50,757 nucleotides of DNA. Source: Bradyrhizobium viridifuturi (GTDB lineage Bacteria; Pseudomonadota; Alphaproteobacteria; Rhizobiales; Xanthobacteraceae). Under the pieces are notes generated by a model. That model saw only the letters and a list, made by a program, of their open reading frames with translations, did not search any database and was not told the origin of the DNA. The stretch is taken from contig NZ_LGTB01000057.1 of NCBI RefSeq assembly GCF_001238275.1, forward strand, positions 1 through 50,757. The letters are read 5' to 3'. Below are positions 1 to 9,196 of the stretch, in pieces; within the stretch, counting starts at the first letter, position 1; each line of letters starts with the position of its first letter. The translations under genes were made by a program, and so were the position numbers.

Positions 1-165
1 TTCGTTGAGCCCCTCAATACTGACCTGCGGCGGCCCAAGGGCCATGCCGGCACAGTAGCTTTCGTCGAACATCCAATTGGGAACCTCGCGGCTAAACCCA
101 CGCCGCTCCTCGGTATAGATGCACTTCAAATCCTTGCCGCGTCGGAAAGGTGCGACCTGAAGCGT
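1..165 (-). pseudogene. 5'-truncated conserved hypothetical protein, runs off the left edge
   Basis: One leftward frame reads openly from about 165 to the window edge and has coding-like composition, with the pieces IYTEERRGFSREVPNWMFDE and YCAGMALGPPQVSIEGLNE. I recognise this only as a type of short hypothetical protein often found beside rhizobial insertion sequences; no function can be given. The reading loses sense above about 165, where insertion-sequence remnants begin, so its start has probably been removed. The 3' end lies outside the window. Confidence 0.35.
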
Positions 166-224
166 CCGCCGAAAAAGCAGATGCCACGGATATGCAATTG
201 TCGCGCTTCGAAGACTGTATGCAG

Positions 225-391
225 AATGTCGCGTGTTGGCGGCGCTTGGAGCGGAAGATGTAAAGTCCGCCGTCGAACGGATCGGCTCCAAACGCCTCGC
301 TCACCAGCATCGCCAGCGAGTCCATCCCGCGACGGAAATCGACCGGCTGCGTCGCGATCCAGATCGACAACCCGGGTCGCAGCCCGATCAT
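225..391 (-). pseudogene. IS66-family TnpB, N-terminal fragment
   Basis: The leftward frame starts with ATG at 391 and reads through IWIATQPVDFRRGMDSLAML and FGADPFDGGLYIFRSKRR, which is the usual beginning of the IS66 accessory protein TnpB (Orf2). Similarity stops near 225, so only about 55 of the usual 115 or so residues remain. Its start overlaps the stop of the upstream tnpA piece in an ATGA, the normal coupling in IS66. It is a dead remnant and cannot support transposition. Confidence 0.7.
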
Positions 392-501
392 CGGCCAACC
401 GTCCCGACTGCCGCCAGCACCTCGCACAGCGCCCGCCGGTCGACCGTTCCCCTGACACGGATGCGAACCGCGCCGACCTCGATCTCGATTGCCGCCTGCT
501 C
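388..501 (-). pseudogene. IS66-family TnpA, C-terminal fragment
   Basis: The frame ending at 388 contains EEQAAIEIEVGAVRIRVRG followed by a short helix-like tail, the typical C-terminal end of the small IS66 protein TnpA (Orf1). The N-terminal helix-turn-helix part is missing, and the sequence above about 500 does not continue it. It lies directly upstream of and overlaps the tnpB fragment, in the normal IS66 gene order. It is a remnant only. Confidence 0.55.
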
Positions 502-593
502 CTCGCGCGTGTTCGCCGTCAGCACTCTTGAGACAGATTGAAGGGTTTTCCGGAAGGAGGATTTCTGGTTCATCGTAGCCACCAGGAGCGAAG

Positions 594-776
594 ATGAAGC
601 AGAAATCCGGGCCGCGTAAGCCGGCGGCTGAACAAGTGTTGAAGGACATCCGGCGCCAGACCCGTCGGCATTACTCTGCGGAAGAGAAGATCCGTATTGT
701 GCTGGAGGGGCTGCGGGGCGAGGAGAACATCTCCGAGCTCTGCCGCCGCGAAGGCATCGCCGCCTCGCTCCCTTGA
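594..776 (+). pseudogene. IS3-family transposase OrfA, N-terminal fragment
   Basis: The rightward frame starts at ATG 594 and reads MKQKSGPRKPAAEQVLKDIR, then HYSAEEKIRIVLEGLRGEEN and ISELCRREGIAASL. This is the helix-turn-helix half of the OrfA protein of a rhizobial IS3-group element. The normal continuation (YYSW...) is absent: the frame hits a stop at 774-776 where an IS481 fragment of the opposite orientation begins. The C-terminal half of an OrfB of the same IS3 type lies at 15118-15385 on the other strand. Confidence 0.7.
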
Positions 777-1298
777 TACGGCGGTGGTAGCCCTTTCGTG
801 CAGTTCAACGTAAGCGAACTTGGAGGTTCGGTCGATCGCCACGAACATGTGGAGCTTACCCTGTTCGGTCCGCACCTCGGCGATATCGATGTGGAAGAAG
901 CCGATCGGGTAGCTCTTGAACCTCTTCTTTGCCGGTCTGTCGCCTTCGACGTCCGGCAGTCGGCCGATACCGTGGCGCTGCAGACAGCGGTGCAGTGATG
1001 AGCGTGTCAGTTGCGGGATGGTCGGCTGCAGTGCATAAAGGCGGTCATCAAGCGGCAATAGCGTGTAGCGCCGGAAGGCGACGATAACCGCCTCCTCTTC
1101 GACGGACAGTACCGTTGATTTTGCCCGCTTGGGGCCGGTTGGGAGGTCGGCGACCGAGGTCCGCTTCTTCCACTTGGCGACGGTCTTCTGGTTGATGCCG
1201 TAGCGCTTTGCCAGCGTTCTCAGGCTCGCTTGACTATGCTGTATCGCTCGACGGATCGCCTCTGTCGTCGTGGCGCTCCCATGAAGAACCTGGCCCAT
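773..1298 (-). pseudogene. IS481-family transposase, N-terminal about 175 residues
   Basis: The leftward frame starts at ATG 1298 with MGQVLHGSATTTEAIRRAIQ. It carries the helix-turn-helix SLRTLAKRYGINQKTVAKWK and the first part of the DDE integrase core, where FFHIDIAEVRTEQGKLHMFV contains the first catalytic Asp. The protein should be over 300 residues long, but sense is lost near 773, at the junction with the IS3 OrfA fragment. The second and third catalytic acidic residues are missing, so it is inactive. Confidence 0.8.
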
Positions 1299-1360
1299 AG
1301 TGCATCCTTTGATTCGGCAGACAAGAATGCCCCATCAAAACCCGGGATCAAACATCCTAG

Positions 1361-3307
1361 CTAACCGAACAGCCGCATCAGCAACGCCTTGCCGACCGGC
1401 GCCGCGCGCACGCCGTGGAAGGCGCGGACATATTCGCCGGCATAGAATGCGCGCACGACATTGACCCGCGTCGCCACCGCGTCCTCGAAGCGGACGCCGA
1501 AGCCGTCGCGGGTGCGGCGGACGACGGTCGCGGCGACGTTCTGTCCGTAGACATTGCATTTGATCAGTGAACCGATGGCGGGCGGGACGGGATCGATGAA
1601 GCGCGCGCCCGAGATCGAGATGTCGGCCATCCGGATCAAGCGCATCTCGCTGTCCTGATTGATCAGGATCGGCTCGTCGCGTTCGAACCGCTCGGCCTTG
1701 CGGCGCCGCGGCTGCTCGATGCAGATGAAGCACACGATCGCGAGCACGACGCAATTGTACAGGCTCCAGGCCAGCGCCAGCCCGCCATAGGCTATGCTGT
1801 CGCCGCGCAGATGCAGGATGAAGGCATAGGCGATCGCCAGCAGCGTGATCAGCAGGGCGGCGCCATAGAGCCGCAGCAGCGGCCATTCGATGAAGCGGCG
1901 GTTGCGGTCGCCGCCCTTGGCCGTCACCTTGAATTTGTGGCCCTGCGGCCTGGCGAGGCCGGTCACGACCGCCTTCAACACCGCGGGCGCCGCGATGTAT
2001 TGCGACACGTCGGTCATGATCGCAAGCGAGCGGCCGCGCGAGATCCAGGCCATCGTGAAGGCGTGCCAGACATAGAACGGCAGAAAATATTTCAGCAGCT
2101 CGAACAGGTCGGCATGAACCGCCTTGATCCCGAACAGCAGATAAAGCCACGGCACGACCAGGCCGAACACCTTGGTGCCGTAGACCGCCGCCCAGCTCAT
2201 GAAGGCGTCGACCAGCGACAACCGGTCCATGAAGGCAAGCTTCGATCGCCGCGAGAACGGACCGCTGCGGCCCCGGAAGATCTGCATGAAGCCGAGACAC
2301 CAGCGACCGCGCTGGGTGATGTATTCCTTCAGTCCCTCCGGCGCGAGGCCGATGGTCAGGCGCTCGTTCAGATAGACCGTGCGCAGTCCCTTCTCCTTCA
2401 GGCGCAGTGTGACGAGGTAATCCTCCGTCACCGACTCGGTCGGGAAGCCGCCGATCTGCATCAGGCCGGAGAAACGGATCAGCGATGAGGTGCCGCAGCA
2501 GAATGCCGTGTCCCAGGCATCCTTGGCCGGCATGAAAATGTCGAAGAAGAAGCGCTGTTCGTCGGGCCACACGTCGGTCGCCGCGAGATTGGTCTGGATC
2601 GGATCCGGGTTGATGAAGTGCTGCGGCGTCTGCACGACGCCGACGCTGCCGTCCTGCATCAGGCTCATGGCCCGGGTCAGGAAGTCCGGCATCGGGACGA
2701 AATCCGCATCGAGGATCGAGATGAACTCCGGCCGCTCCGGTAGCCCAGAAACGTGCTGGAGCGCATGATTGATGTTGCCGGCCTTGGCGTGGCGGTTGTC
2801 CGGACGGGTCAGATAGTTGCAGCCGAGCTCCTGGGCGAGCCGGCGCAGCCAGAGCCTGCGCCCATCGTCGAGCACCCAGACGCGATAATTGGGATAGTTG
2901 AGCCCGGTCGCGCCGATGATAGTGCGCTCCAGGATCGCCTTCTCCTCGTTGTAGGTGCAGATGAAGACGTCGACGAGCGGCGCGTTTGCGGGCAACTTCG
3001 ATCGGCGCAGGATCGCATTGACCTCAGGCGAACGGTCGATCGTGCGGCTGAGGAACAGCAGCGACAGGCACACCGCGATCATCGAGGCCGCTTCGGCCAG
3101 CATGAAGGGATAGCCAACCAACGCATCTGCGGTGAGGCCCGGAGGCGGCAGGGTGTGGGTCACCCGCCACGCGAAATAGTGGACCAAGAGGACGAACGAC
3201 ATGCCCGTCATCATGACGCGGGCCAGGGTCTGCTCGCGATGGAGCAAGGGCAGGATTGCAAGACAGGCGCCGAAGGCGACCAGCCCGGGCGCAAATGCCG
3301 CCATCAT
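1361..3307 (-). CDS. Cellulose-synthase-like GT2 glycosyltransferase with C-terminal PilZ domain
   Basis: This is a processive, membrane-embedded family 2 glycosyltransferase, 648 residues from ATG 3307. Hydrophobic segments lie in the first 90 residues. The catalytic domain carries DDG at 147-149, DAD at 200-202, TED at 294-296 and QRGRW at 332-336, the full set for a BcsA or Alg8-like polymerase. Further membrane helices follow, then a PilZ domain with an RKAER box and DISISG, so activity probably depends on cyclic di-GMP. The start overlaps the stop of the upstream HlyD-like gene (ATGA), indicating one operon. No BcsB, BcsZ or alginate genes are adjacent, so the product cannot be named; a different secreted polysaccharide is as likely as cellulose. 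The nearby GGDEF genes fit this regulation. Confidence 0.88.
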   Translation of the reverse strand: MMAAFAPGLVAFGACLAILPLLHREQTLARVMMTGMSFVLLVHYFAWRVTHTLPPPGLTADALVGYPFMLAEAASMIAVCLSLLFLSRTIDRSPEVNAILRRSKLPANAPLVDVFICTYNEEKAILERTIIGATGLNYPNYRVWVLDDGRRLWLRRLAQELGCNYLTRPDNRHAKAGNINHALQHVSGLPERPEFISILDADFVPMPDFLTRAMSLMQDGSVGVVQTPQHFINPDPIQTNLAATDVWPDEQRFFFDIFMPAKDAWDTAFCCGTSSLIRFSGLMQIGGFPTESVTEDYLVTLRLKEKGLRTVYLNERLTIGLAPEGLKEYITQRGRWCLGFMQIFRGRSGPFSRRSKLAFMDRLSLVDAFMSWAAVYGTKVFGLVVPWLYLLFGIKAVHADLFELLKYFLPFYVWHAFTMAWISRGRSLAIMTDVSQYIAAPAVLKAVVTGLARPQGHKFKVTAKGGDRNRRFIEWPLLRLYGAALLITLLAIAYAFILHLRGDSIAYGGLALAWSLYNCVVLAIVCFICIEQPRRRKAERFERDEPILINQDSEMRLIRMADISISGARFIDPVPPAIGSLIKCNVYGQNVAATVVRRTRDGFGVRFEDAVATRVNVVRAFYAGEYVRAFHGVRAAPVGKALLMRLFG

Positions 3308-4668
3308 GACTTTGCCGCGTCCGCGTTGAACACCACGCGTCCGGTGCGGCCGACCGCGCAATCCTTGCCCGTGGTGTCGAGCGCCGGCATCGAGACCGTC
3401 ACGCGATACGGCTCCTTGTTCAACGCATCCGGATTGATCGCAAGGTTCGCGGGCGCGCCCGACGCGCCGGTGAGGTTGACGATCTCGCCCTGGAGCGCGG
3501 CGCTGCCGTCATTCGGCTCGAAGCTCGCCTGCTCGCCGAGTTTCAGCCCGTTGTAGACGCTCTCGGTGACGTTCGCCGTGACCACCGCGCCGCTGCAATC
3601 GAGCAGCTTGAGCAAGGGCTGCCCGGCCCGGACGTCCTCGCCGGGCGACGTCATCATCTCCCAGATGCGTCCGCCGACCGGGGCCTTGATGTCGGCTTCG
3701 GCCCGGTTGACGTAGTGCAGCTGCTCGGCGGCGATCTCGTGGGTCAGCCAGCCGATCTCCGCATCGGCATGCGCCAGATCGGCGCGCAGATCGCTGACGC
3801 GCTGGCGCATCTCCTCTTCGCGCTGCACGGAGCTCGGCCGGTCATTGTAGCTGTCGCCGAGATAGGTGCCGTTCTTGGCGGCCGTGAGCTCGACCTTGGC
3901 GGCGTCGAGGCGCCGTCGCGCGCCGATTTCGGTTTGCTGCGAGATCGCCTGCTCGCGCGTCAGGCGGGCCATTTCGACCGTCGACACGCTGCCCGACTTG
4001 ATCAGCGACGACGCCCGCTCGACGGCGGCCACGGCCTCCTCCCGCCGTGCGGCGGCGGCCTCGATCGCGGTCTGGATTTCGGCGATCCGGGCCTCGAGCT
4101 GGAGGATGCGGCCGTCGCGGAACTGGCCTGCCTGGCGGGCAAGATCCTGTTGCGCCGTCTCGGCGACCGCAAGCTTGACCGCGAGACTCGGGCGCTCATT
4201 TTCCAGCCGGGACATCTGCCGCCGCAGATCATCGAGCCGGGCGCGATCGCCGCGCGCGTTGACGACGTGAAGGATCGTATCGCCCTCGCGAACCACGCTG
4301 AGCTGCGTGGATTTTTGCGGCTTCGCGCTCACGGTGCCGTCGATCGGCGAGCGCAAGGTCACGATCCTGGCATTGACCACGGCCTCCACGCTCGAGGTCT
4401 GCAACACGGCCTTGAGCGGCAGCCATCCGAAAACGGCGACGATGGCAAGGCCAATGCCGACCTTGAGCAAGCGGCGAACCATCCGGCCCGAGCCTGCGGG
4501 CGCTTCGGGATGGGGGGCGCTATCATTGACAGGCTCGCTGACCGGCTCGTCGTCCGCCGGCTGCAAGCGGTCCTGCAAATCGCGCTGCAGCCCTCGTGCG
4601 CCCGATTCCTCGTCCTTGCTAATGGACGTATGATCTTCGGGAAAGGGCTTCTGCTGTTCGTGATTCAT
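3304..4668 (-). CDS. HlyD/membrane-fusion family protein, polysaccharide export partner
   Basis: The protein has 454 residues. A soluble acidic N-terminus of about 65 residues is followed by one membrane helix (VGIGLAIVAVFGWLPLKAVL), a lipoyl-like half near VTLRSPIDGTVSA, a long coiled coil (about residues 135-320), the second lipoyl half (ADIKAPVGGRIWEMM) and a beta-barrel region. This is the layout of periplasmic adaptor proteins, here of the Alg44/HlyD kind. It is the first gene of a two-gene leftward operon and overlaps the GT2 gene. The inferred role is to link the inner-membrane synthase to the periplasm; neither an outer-membrane partner nor the polymer is visible here. Confidence 0.83.
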   Translation of the reverse strand: MNHEQQKPFPEDHTSISKDEESGARGLQRDLQDRLQPADDEPVSEPVNDSAPHPEAPAGSGRMVRRLLKVGIGLAIVAVFGWLPLKAVLQTSSVEAVVNARIVTLRSPIDGTVSAKPQKSTQLSVVREGDTILHVVNARGDRARLDDLRRQMSRLENERPSLAVKLAVAETAQQDLARQAGQFRDGRILQLEARIAEIQTAIEAAAARREEAVAAVERASSLIKSGSVSTVEMARLTREQAISQQTEIGARRRLDAAKVELTAAKNGTYLGDSYNDRPSSVQREEEMRQRVSDLRADLAHADAEIGWLTHEIAAEQLHYVNRAEADIKAPVGGRIWEMMTSPGEDVRAGQPLLKLLDCSGAVVTANVTESVYNGLKLGEQASFEPNDGSAALQGEIVNLTGASGAPANLAINPDALNKEPYRVTVSMPALDTTGKDCAVGRTGRVVFNADAAKS

Positions 4669-5832
4669 GATGACCGGACCCTGAACTGTCAGTGCGCGCG
4701 GAGTTCAGAAACCGTAATCCTGAACGGCCAATGTGCTTTTGGGGTGCCCCTTCGACATGGCGCACCGTCCCACCGAACGGGGCGTTATAAGACGGCCCAT
4801 TGATGGCCACTGACGCTATCTTGGGTGGCTGAGAGTTGCACACAACCTCGACGTTTTCAACAGTCATTTTCTACTTATGGTGTGACTAAACCGCGCGCTC
4901 GTAAAGCGGCTGCAAGACTCGACGCTGACGGAAGACACTGTGAATCGGCGTGGGATCTGGACGCCGATCAGTGTCCCACGTGCTTGATTGACTTCGCGCG
5001 TGTCAACACCTGGGGCGGACACGCCGCGTCAGGAGGCTCCAGACATGGGCCACGCTGCTGGCCGCGGGCCCGATAGAGCTGGACCGGCGATCATCCGGGA
5101 CGGATCGAGTAATTCCTCCTTGCCGCAAGCCAATCTCACTGGTTGCGTTAGCGAACCTACAAGGTTTGGCAGGCGGCCAACTCAACAAGCTTACGTAACC
5201 TAACGGCCCCGGTCGCGCAGTGCGGGACATTCCCAGACGAAGGAGATCGCAGATGGCCTAAAAGAAACTCGTCAATCAAAGCGGGCTGACGCTTACGATT
5301 TTGCTCATTACGCGTGTTGACACGGAGCCGAACCAGTAACGGACCGATTGTGGCGGCGGCACTACCGGCGGGCGGTAGGCAGACGGTTGAGTACGGTAAT
5401 ATGCAGACTGCTTCCTCAACGGGATCGTGATTTCCTTGTCTTTCGATGGGCGTTTTCGAGCGCCTCGCAGACCGTGACAACTCGCGGCAGGAGCCGGAAT
5501 AATCTGCTGAACGACAAGGCCGACCCTGTCGGTGTCGCGCGCCATGGAAAACTGCCCCTCAGTTCCGGATGGCGTTTGACACTGTCGGTGCCGCCGCCTG
5601 CTCGACGGGGTGCCCCAGATGGACAGAAAGCTTAAGCTCACGCCTCCGTCGCTCCCGCGCAGCGGTGATCGCGGGCGCAGAATTGTTGAATGGCCGTTCG
5701 GCCGCGACGCATCCTGGTTCCTTCATCTGGGTAGTACACAAGGACCGAAGGTGCTCTGGGACAAAGTATCCCGCGAGACGGCCGAGAGTCCATGAAACGA
5801 CCGCAGGTCATCATGGGAGACGGTATACGCAT
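4669..5832. other. Intergenic stretch of about 1.2 kb, no supported gene
   Basis: The stretch separates the leftward HlyD-GT2 operon from the rightward cyclic-di-GMP genes, so both promoters should be here. Several short open frames exist on both strands, but none has a recognisable motif, a good ribosome site or sustained coding composition. I could not fix convincing -35/-10 pairs. Confidence 0.5.
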
Positions 5833-6714
5833 ATGAGCACCAATCTTGCGGTACACGAACCGACCAACGCGCTCCGGCTGGTCACACAGGCGTATATGAG
5901 CCTTCTCCTCATCGCCTTCGCCCTGATGCCGGCCCAGTTCATCGCCTACCTGTATTTCCAGCAGGATCCCACGCTAAAGTTCGAGAATCACCTGTTCCAC
6001 GAATTCGCGATTGCCGTCGCCACTCTCGAAGGGCTGTTCGTCACCTATATGACGTGGCGTTCCTACCAGTCTCCAGGCGAACCTCTGTTGCGTTGGTTGA
6101 CGCTGGGTTTTCTCGGCTTCGTGCTGGTCTATTCGCCGCACGGCGCCTTCACCGAGATGGCACACCGCAATATTTGGCTGTTTCTGCTCTATAAGTCAGC
6201 GTCGCCTCTCGCGATGTCGATTCTGCTCTTCGTTGGGCTGCTCAGCTACAACCAGCCGTCAGACGAGGTCGAGAGGTGTTCGGTTCCGCGCGCATGGCTG
6301 ATCTGGTTCGGCCTATTCCTGACGATGGACATAGCCGTCGCCCCGATCGCCTACTCCCCTTATGCGGGACACCCCGCGGTACGCTTGTCCATGGAGGGCG
6401 GCGCACTAGTGTTCAGCGCGCTGAACGTCACGGCCATGCTTACTCGGCGGCTTCACTCGCCGCTCATGCTTATTTTCGGCATTTCGGTCGCGTGGTTTGC
6501 GCTATCGTCGCTCGCATTCATTCTGGCGGCGCCCTGGAATCATATGTGGTGGCTCGCCCACGCGATCTTTGCTGGCGGATTCTTCCTGCTCAGCTATGGC
6601 GTCGTCCAGGCGTTCCGAACGACGCAATCGTTCTCGACCATCTATAGCCAGGAAGAAGACGGCCCGCCTGGCCGAATCGATGGTCGAGACTCAAACTACA
6701 GCAAGTTCAAGTGA
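5833..6714 (+). CDS. Multi-helix membrane sensor domain protein, apparently split from its GGDEF domain
   Basis: ATG 5833 opens a 293-residue protein with about seven or eight membrane helices (for example AYMSLLLIAFALMPAQFIAY and AIFAGGFFLLSYGVVQAF), the design of a MASE-type sensory input region. After the last helix the text becomes a non-typical tail ending at 6714. Meanwhile another frame reads ARLAESMVETQTT (about 6668-6705) and a third reads LQQVQVSNQRLERLAATDP (from about 6695) into the GGDEF protein. The natural product was therefore probably one sensor-linker-GGDEF protein now broken by two small indels. Alternatively the GTGA overlap at 6711-6714 may couple two separate proteins. 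Confidence 0.7.
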   Translation: MSTNLAVHEPTNALRLVTQAYMSLLLIAFALMPAQFIAYLYFQQDPTLKFENHLFHEFAIAVATLEGLFVTYMTWRSYQSPGEPLLRWLTLGFLGFVLVYSPHGAFTEMAHRNIWLFLLYKSASPLAMSILLFVGLLSYNQPSDEVERCSVPRAWLIWFGLFLTMDIAVAPIAYSPYAGHPAVRLSMEGGALVFSALNVTAMLTRRLHSPLMLIFGISVAWFALSSLAFILAAPWNHMWWLAHAIFAGGFFLLSYGVVQAFRTTQSFSTIYSQEEDGPPGRIDGRDSNYSKFK

Positions 6715-7229
6715 GCAATCAAAGGTTAGAGCGTCTTGCCGCCACCGACCCACTGACCGGTGCCGGAAATCGGCGACACTTCCTCGAGCATATCGGCGCC
6801 GAGATCGCGCGGGCCAAACGAACCGGTGCTCTATTATTTCTGTTGTCGCTCGATCTCGACCATTTCAAGGATATCAATGACTCACGTGGTCACAGCGTCG
6901 GCGACGAGGTCCTCCGTGCATTCGTGCGAAAGTGTCTGGAGGCAATTCGCCCTTATGACTCTGTCGCGCGCGTGGGCGGTGAAGAATTCATGGTCTTGCT
7001 GCCGGGAGCGACGCTCGACGCGGCTTGCGCGGTAGCCAAGCGCCTACGATCGACGATTGAAGGCACTGCATTGGACGTCGACGCCCAGCCGTCGGTCCGC
7101 GTCACCATCAGTGTTGGGGTGTCGGAGCTCGGGCGCGATGGAGACACCCTTGACGGATTGCTGAACGTCGCAGATCAGCGGCTCTATCGCGCAAAACATG
7201 AAGGTCGCAATCGTGTGATTGCCGCGTAG
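6711..7229 (+). CDS. GGDEF diguanylate cyclase domain protein
   Basis: The 172-residue frame, opened by GTG 6711, is almost entirely one GGDEF domain. It has LAATDPLTGAGNRRHF at the start, the metal and nucleotide loop LDLDHFKDINDSRGHSVGDE, and the active-site loop GGEEF, followed by the usual ISVGVSE and ADQRLYRAKHEGRN ends. All residues needed to make cyclic di-GMP appear present. I see no RxxD inhibitory site before GGEEF. It overlaps the stop of the membrane-sensor gene (GTGA). Most likely it is the output half of that sensor, separated by frameshifts, and if translated alone it would be a soluble cyclase without input control. Confidence 0.82.
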   Translation: MSNQRLERLAATDPLTGAGNRRHFLEHIGAEIARAKRTGALLFLLSLDLDHFKDINDSRGHSVGDEVLRAFVRKCLEAIRPYDSVARVGGEEFMVLLPGATLDAACAVAKRLRSTIEGTALDVDAQPSVRVTISVGVSELGRDGDTLDGLLNVADQRLYRAKHEGRNRVIAA

Positions 7230-7380
7230 GCTTCGTTCATTCGCGCGCTTACCGTCGCGGGCCTTGCGAGGCGTTAGTCGAGTTCAGGCAATCGGCGCAC
7301 ACCCGCTGGTGCTAAGCGTGTCTTTGTGCTACTTGTAAGAGCTTACTGGAATAACCGGCGTCAGCGAAGGTTCGACTGTG

Positions 7381-9009
7381 ATGAGTTTGTCAAATCCACG
7401 ATCGCGCGTATTGCGCGCCGATTGGTTCGATTGGCGTAGTTCTGCCACAAGGGATTTCATTGCTCTCTTTGGGGGCGTCGTTCTTGCTTCGATCTTGGCG
7501 CATGTTTATGAGCTTGGCCCTCGATTGTTTCAGCTGGGACGGGGCTATGCGGATTCGGCACTCGACGCCATCGTATTCATGATGTTCGTCGCATTCTTTC
7601 TGAGCGTTGCGCTGACAATCTTTAGTGTTCGCCGCTATCGAGATCTCGCCCGAGAAACCAAAGCACGAACCATTGCAGAAGCAGAAGCGCGCGATCTGGC
7701 GCGACATGATCCATTGACCGGCCTGCCTAACCGTCGCCTGTTTGATGAAAAACTTGATGCGTGCCTCGGCCTCGCCGGCGACACCCACCAGGTGGCCGTT
7801 CTGATGCTTGGCCTTAGGGGCTTCAAGAGAATTAAGGACGCGCATGGCCACGCAGCGGGGGACAAGGCGCTTTGCGAATTTGCCAACAGGCTCGCCGACG
7901 TCTTGCGCACGGATGGCGTCCTGGCGAGGATTGGAGGCGACGAATTTGGGATCGTCATGCCAGACATTACCTCCCTTGAGGATCCTACCAATCTGGCGCG
8001 CCGTATTGTGGCGTCCGCCGGCGGCACTTTCGCGATCGAGACGGGGTCAGCCGAGCTTGGTGTTGGAATTGGCATCGCCATCGCTCCGATTGACGGCGTC
8101 AATCTCAACGAATTGGTCAGGGACGCAGAACGTGCACTTTATCGCGCACAAGGCGATGGCAGGTCGTGTGTTCGCTTTTTCGAACCAGAGATGGACATGC
8201 ATGTCGAGCGGCGTATCGAGATCGAGCGAGAGCTTCGCAGCGCGATAACGGCCGATATTATCGAGCCGCACTACCAGCCGTTCGTTTCGCTCAAAAGTAA
8301 TTGCATCATCGGATTCGAGGCCCTGGCGCGTTGGGAAAACAGGACTTTTGGGCATATTCCGCCCGACTTGTTTATTCCGATTGCAGAAGAAACTGGCCTC
8401 ATCAACGCGCTTGGCAATCAGCTTCTTCGCCGCGCCTGTTTTGATGCCAATACGTGGCCGGAGATGTTTACGCTTGCCTTCAATATTTCGCCAATTCAGT
8501 TGCGTGACCCCGCGCTTGGACAGCGCATTCTATCGATCCTTGGGCAAACCGGGTTCAGTCCGAGCCGCCTGGAGATTGAAATTACGGAGAGCGCGTTCGT
8601 GGAAAAGACCGGGGTTGCGAAGACCGTGATAGATGAACTCCGTCAAGCCGGCGTCCGCATCGCGCTCGATGATTTCGGTACGGGTTATGCTACGCTTAGC
8701 CAGCTGCTTTCGTTTCGTCTCGACAAGATTAAGATAGACCGCAGCTTCGTGTCGCATCTCGACGACAGTACCGACAGCCAGGTGATCGTTCGTGCTATCC
8801 TTGGCATTGCAAATGGATTTGGTTTGACGGCCACGGCCGAGGGTGTCGAAGACGCTGGCCAGCTGGCCTATCTGGTGGCCAATGGTTGCGCAGAAGGACA
8901 AGGTTCTCTGTTCAGTGATGCCGTCCCGGCCGCCGGTATCCCCGCGCTGCTTAGTCGCGAACCCGGCCGCACGGCGGTTGAAGAGATGCGTCAAGACGTG
9001 AAATCGTGA
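7381..9009 (+). CDS. GGDEF-EAL cyclic-di-GMP protein with N-terminal membrane anchor
   Basis: The protein has 542 residues from ATG 7381 (GTG at 7378 is an alternative). Two hydrophobic segments, FIALFGGVVLASILAHVYEL and AIVFMMFVAFFLSVALTIF, flank a short periplasmic loop. The GGDEF domain begins at ARHDPLTGLPNRRLF and has an intact GGDEF loop, but the usual DLD metal site is replaced (LMLGLRGFKRIKDAHGH), so cyclase activity is doubtful. The EAL domain has GFEALARW, ITES, DDFGTGYATL, KIDRSFV and AEGVED and looks catalytically complete. The inferred role is a membrane phosphodiesterase lowering cyclic di-GMP, perhaps with the GGDEF domain as a GTP-binding regulator. It is a monocistronic gene following the sensor/GGDEF pair. 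Confidence 0.88.
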   Translation: MSLSNPRSRVLRADWFDWRSSATRDFIALFGGVVLASILAHVYELGPRLFQLGRGYADSALDAIVFMMFVAFFLSVALTIFSVRRYRDLARETKARTIAEAEARDLARHDPLTGLPNRRLFDEKLDACLGLAGDTHQVAVLMLGLRGFKRIKDAHGHAAGDKALCEFANRLADVLRTDGVLARIGGDEFGIVMPDITSLEDPTNLARRIVASAGGTFAIETGSAELGVGIGIAIAPIDGVNLNELVRDAERALYRAQGDGRSCVRFFEPEMDMHVERRIEIERELRSAITADIIEPHYQPFVSLKSNCIIGFEALARWENRTFGHIPPDLFIPIAEETGLINALGNQLLRRACFDANTWPEMFTLAFNISPIQLRDPALGQRILSILGQTGFSPSRLEIEITESAFVEKTGVAKTVIDELRQAGVRIALDDFGTGYATLSQLLSFRLDKIKIDRSFVSHLDDSTDSQVIVRAILGIANGFGLTATAEGVEDAGQLAYLVANGCAEGQGSLFSDAVPAAGIPALLSREPGRTAVEEMRQDVKS

Positions 9010-9196
9010 CAGGGGGTTTCGAGTCCTGCTCGGGGACCAAAGTTGCTTGCAACGCGCGAGGGTGTCTTAGCAGGAAGATCAAGCATTGTCTGACACACCG
9101 TCGTACTCACGCACGATCAGCGTTAGTCAAATTTCATCACCTTTTGGGCAACGCGTGGGCAACCATGTACCCATTACTAGAAAGAACGCTACGGCG

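Noticed and set aside
1335..2570. Leftward open frame of 411 codons overlapping the GT2 gene
   Set aside because: Shifted reading of the glycosyltransferase gene; Arg/Ala/Gly-rich without motifs.
3715..4803. Rightward open frame of 362 codons opposite the HlyD-like gene
   Set aside because: Mirror frame of the adaptor's coiled coil, without motif or ribosome site.
5569..5832. Upstream start for the membrane sensor gene
   Set aside because: The extra 88 codons have no sensor-like character; membrane-type text begins shortly after ATG 5833.
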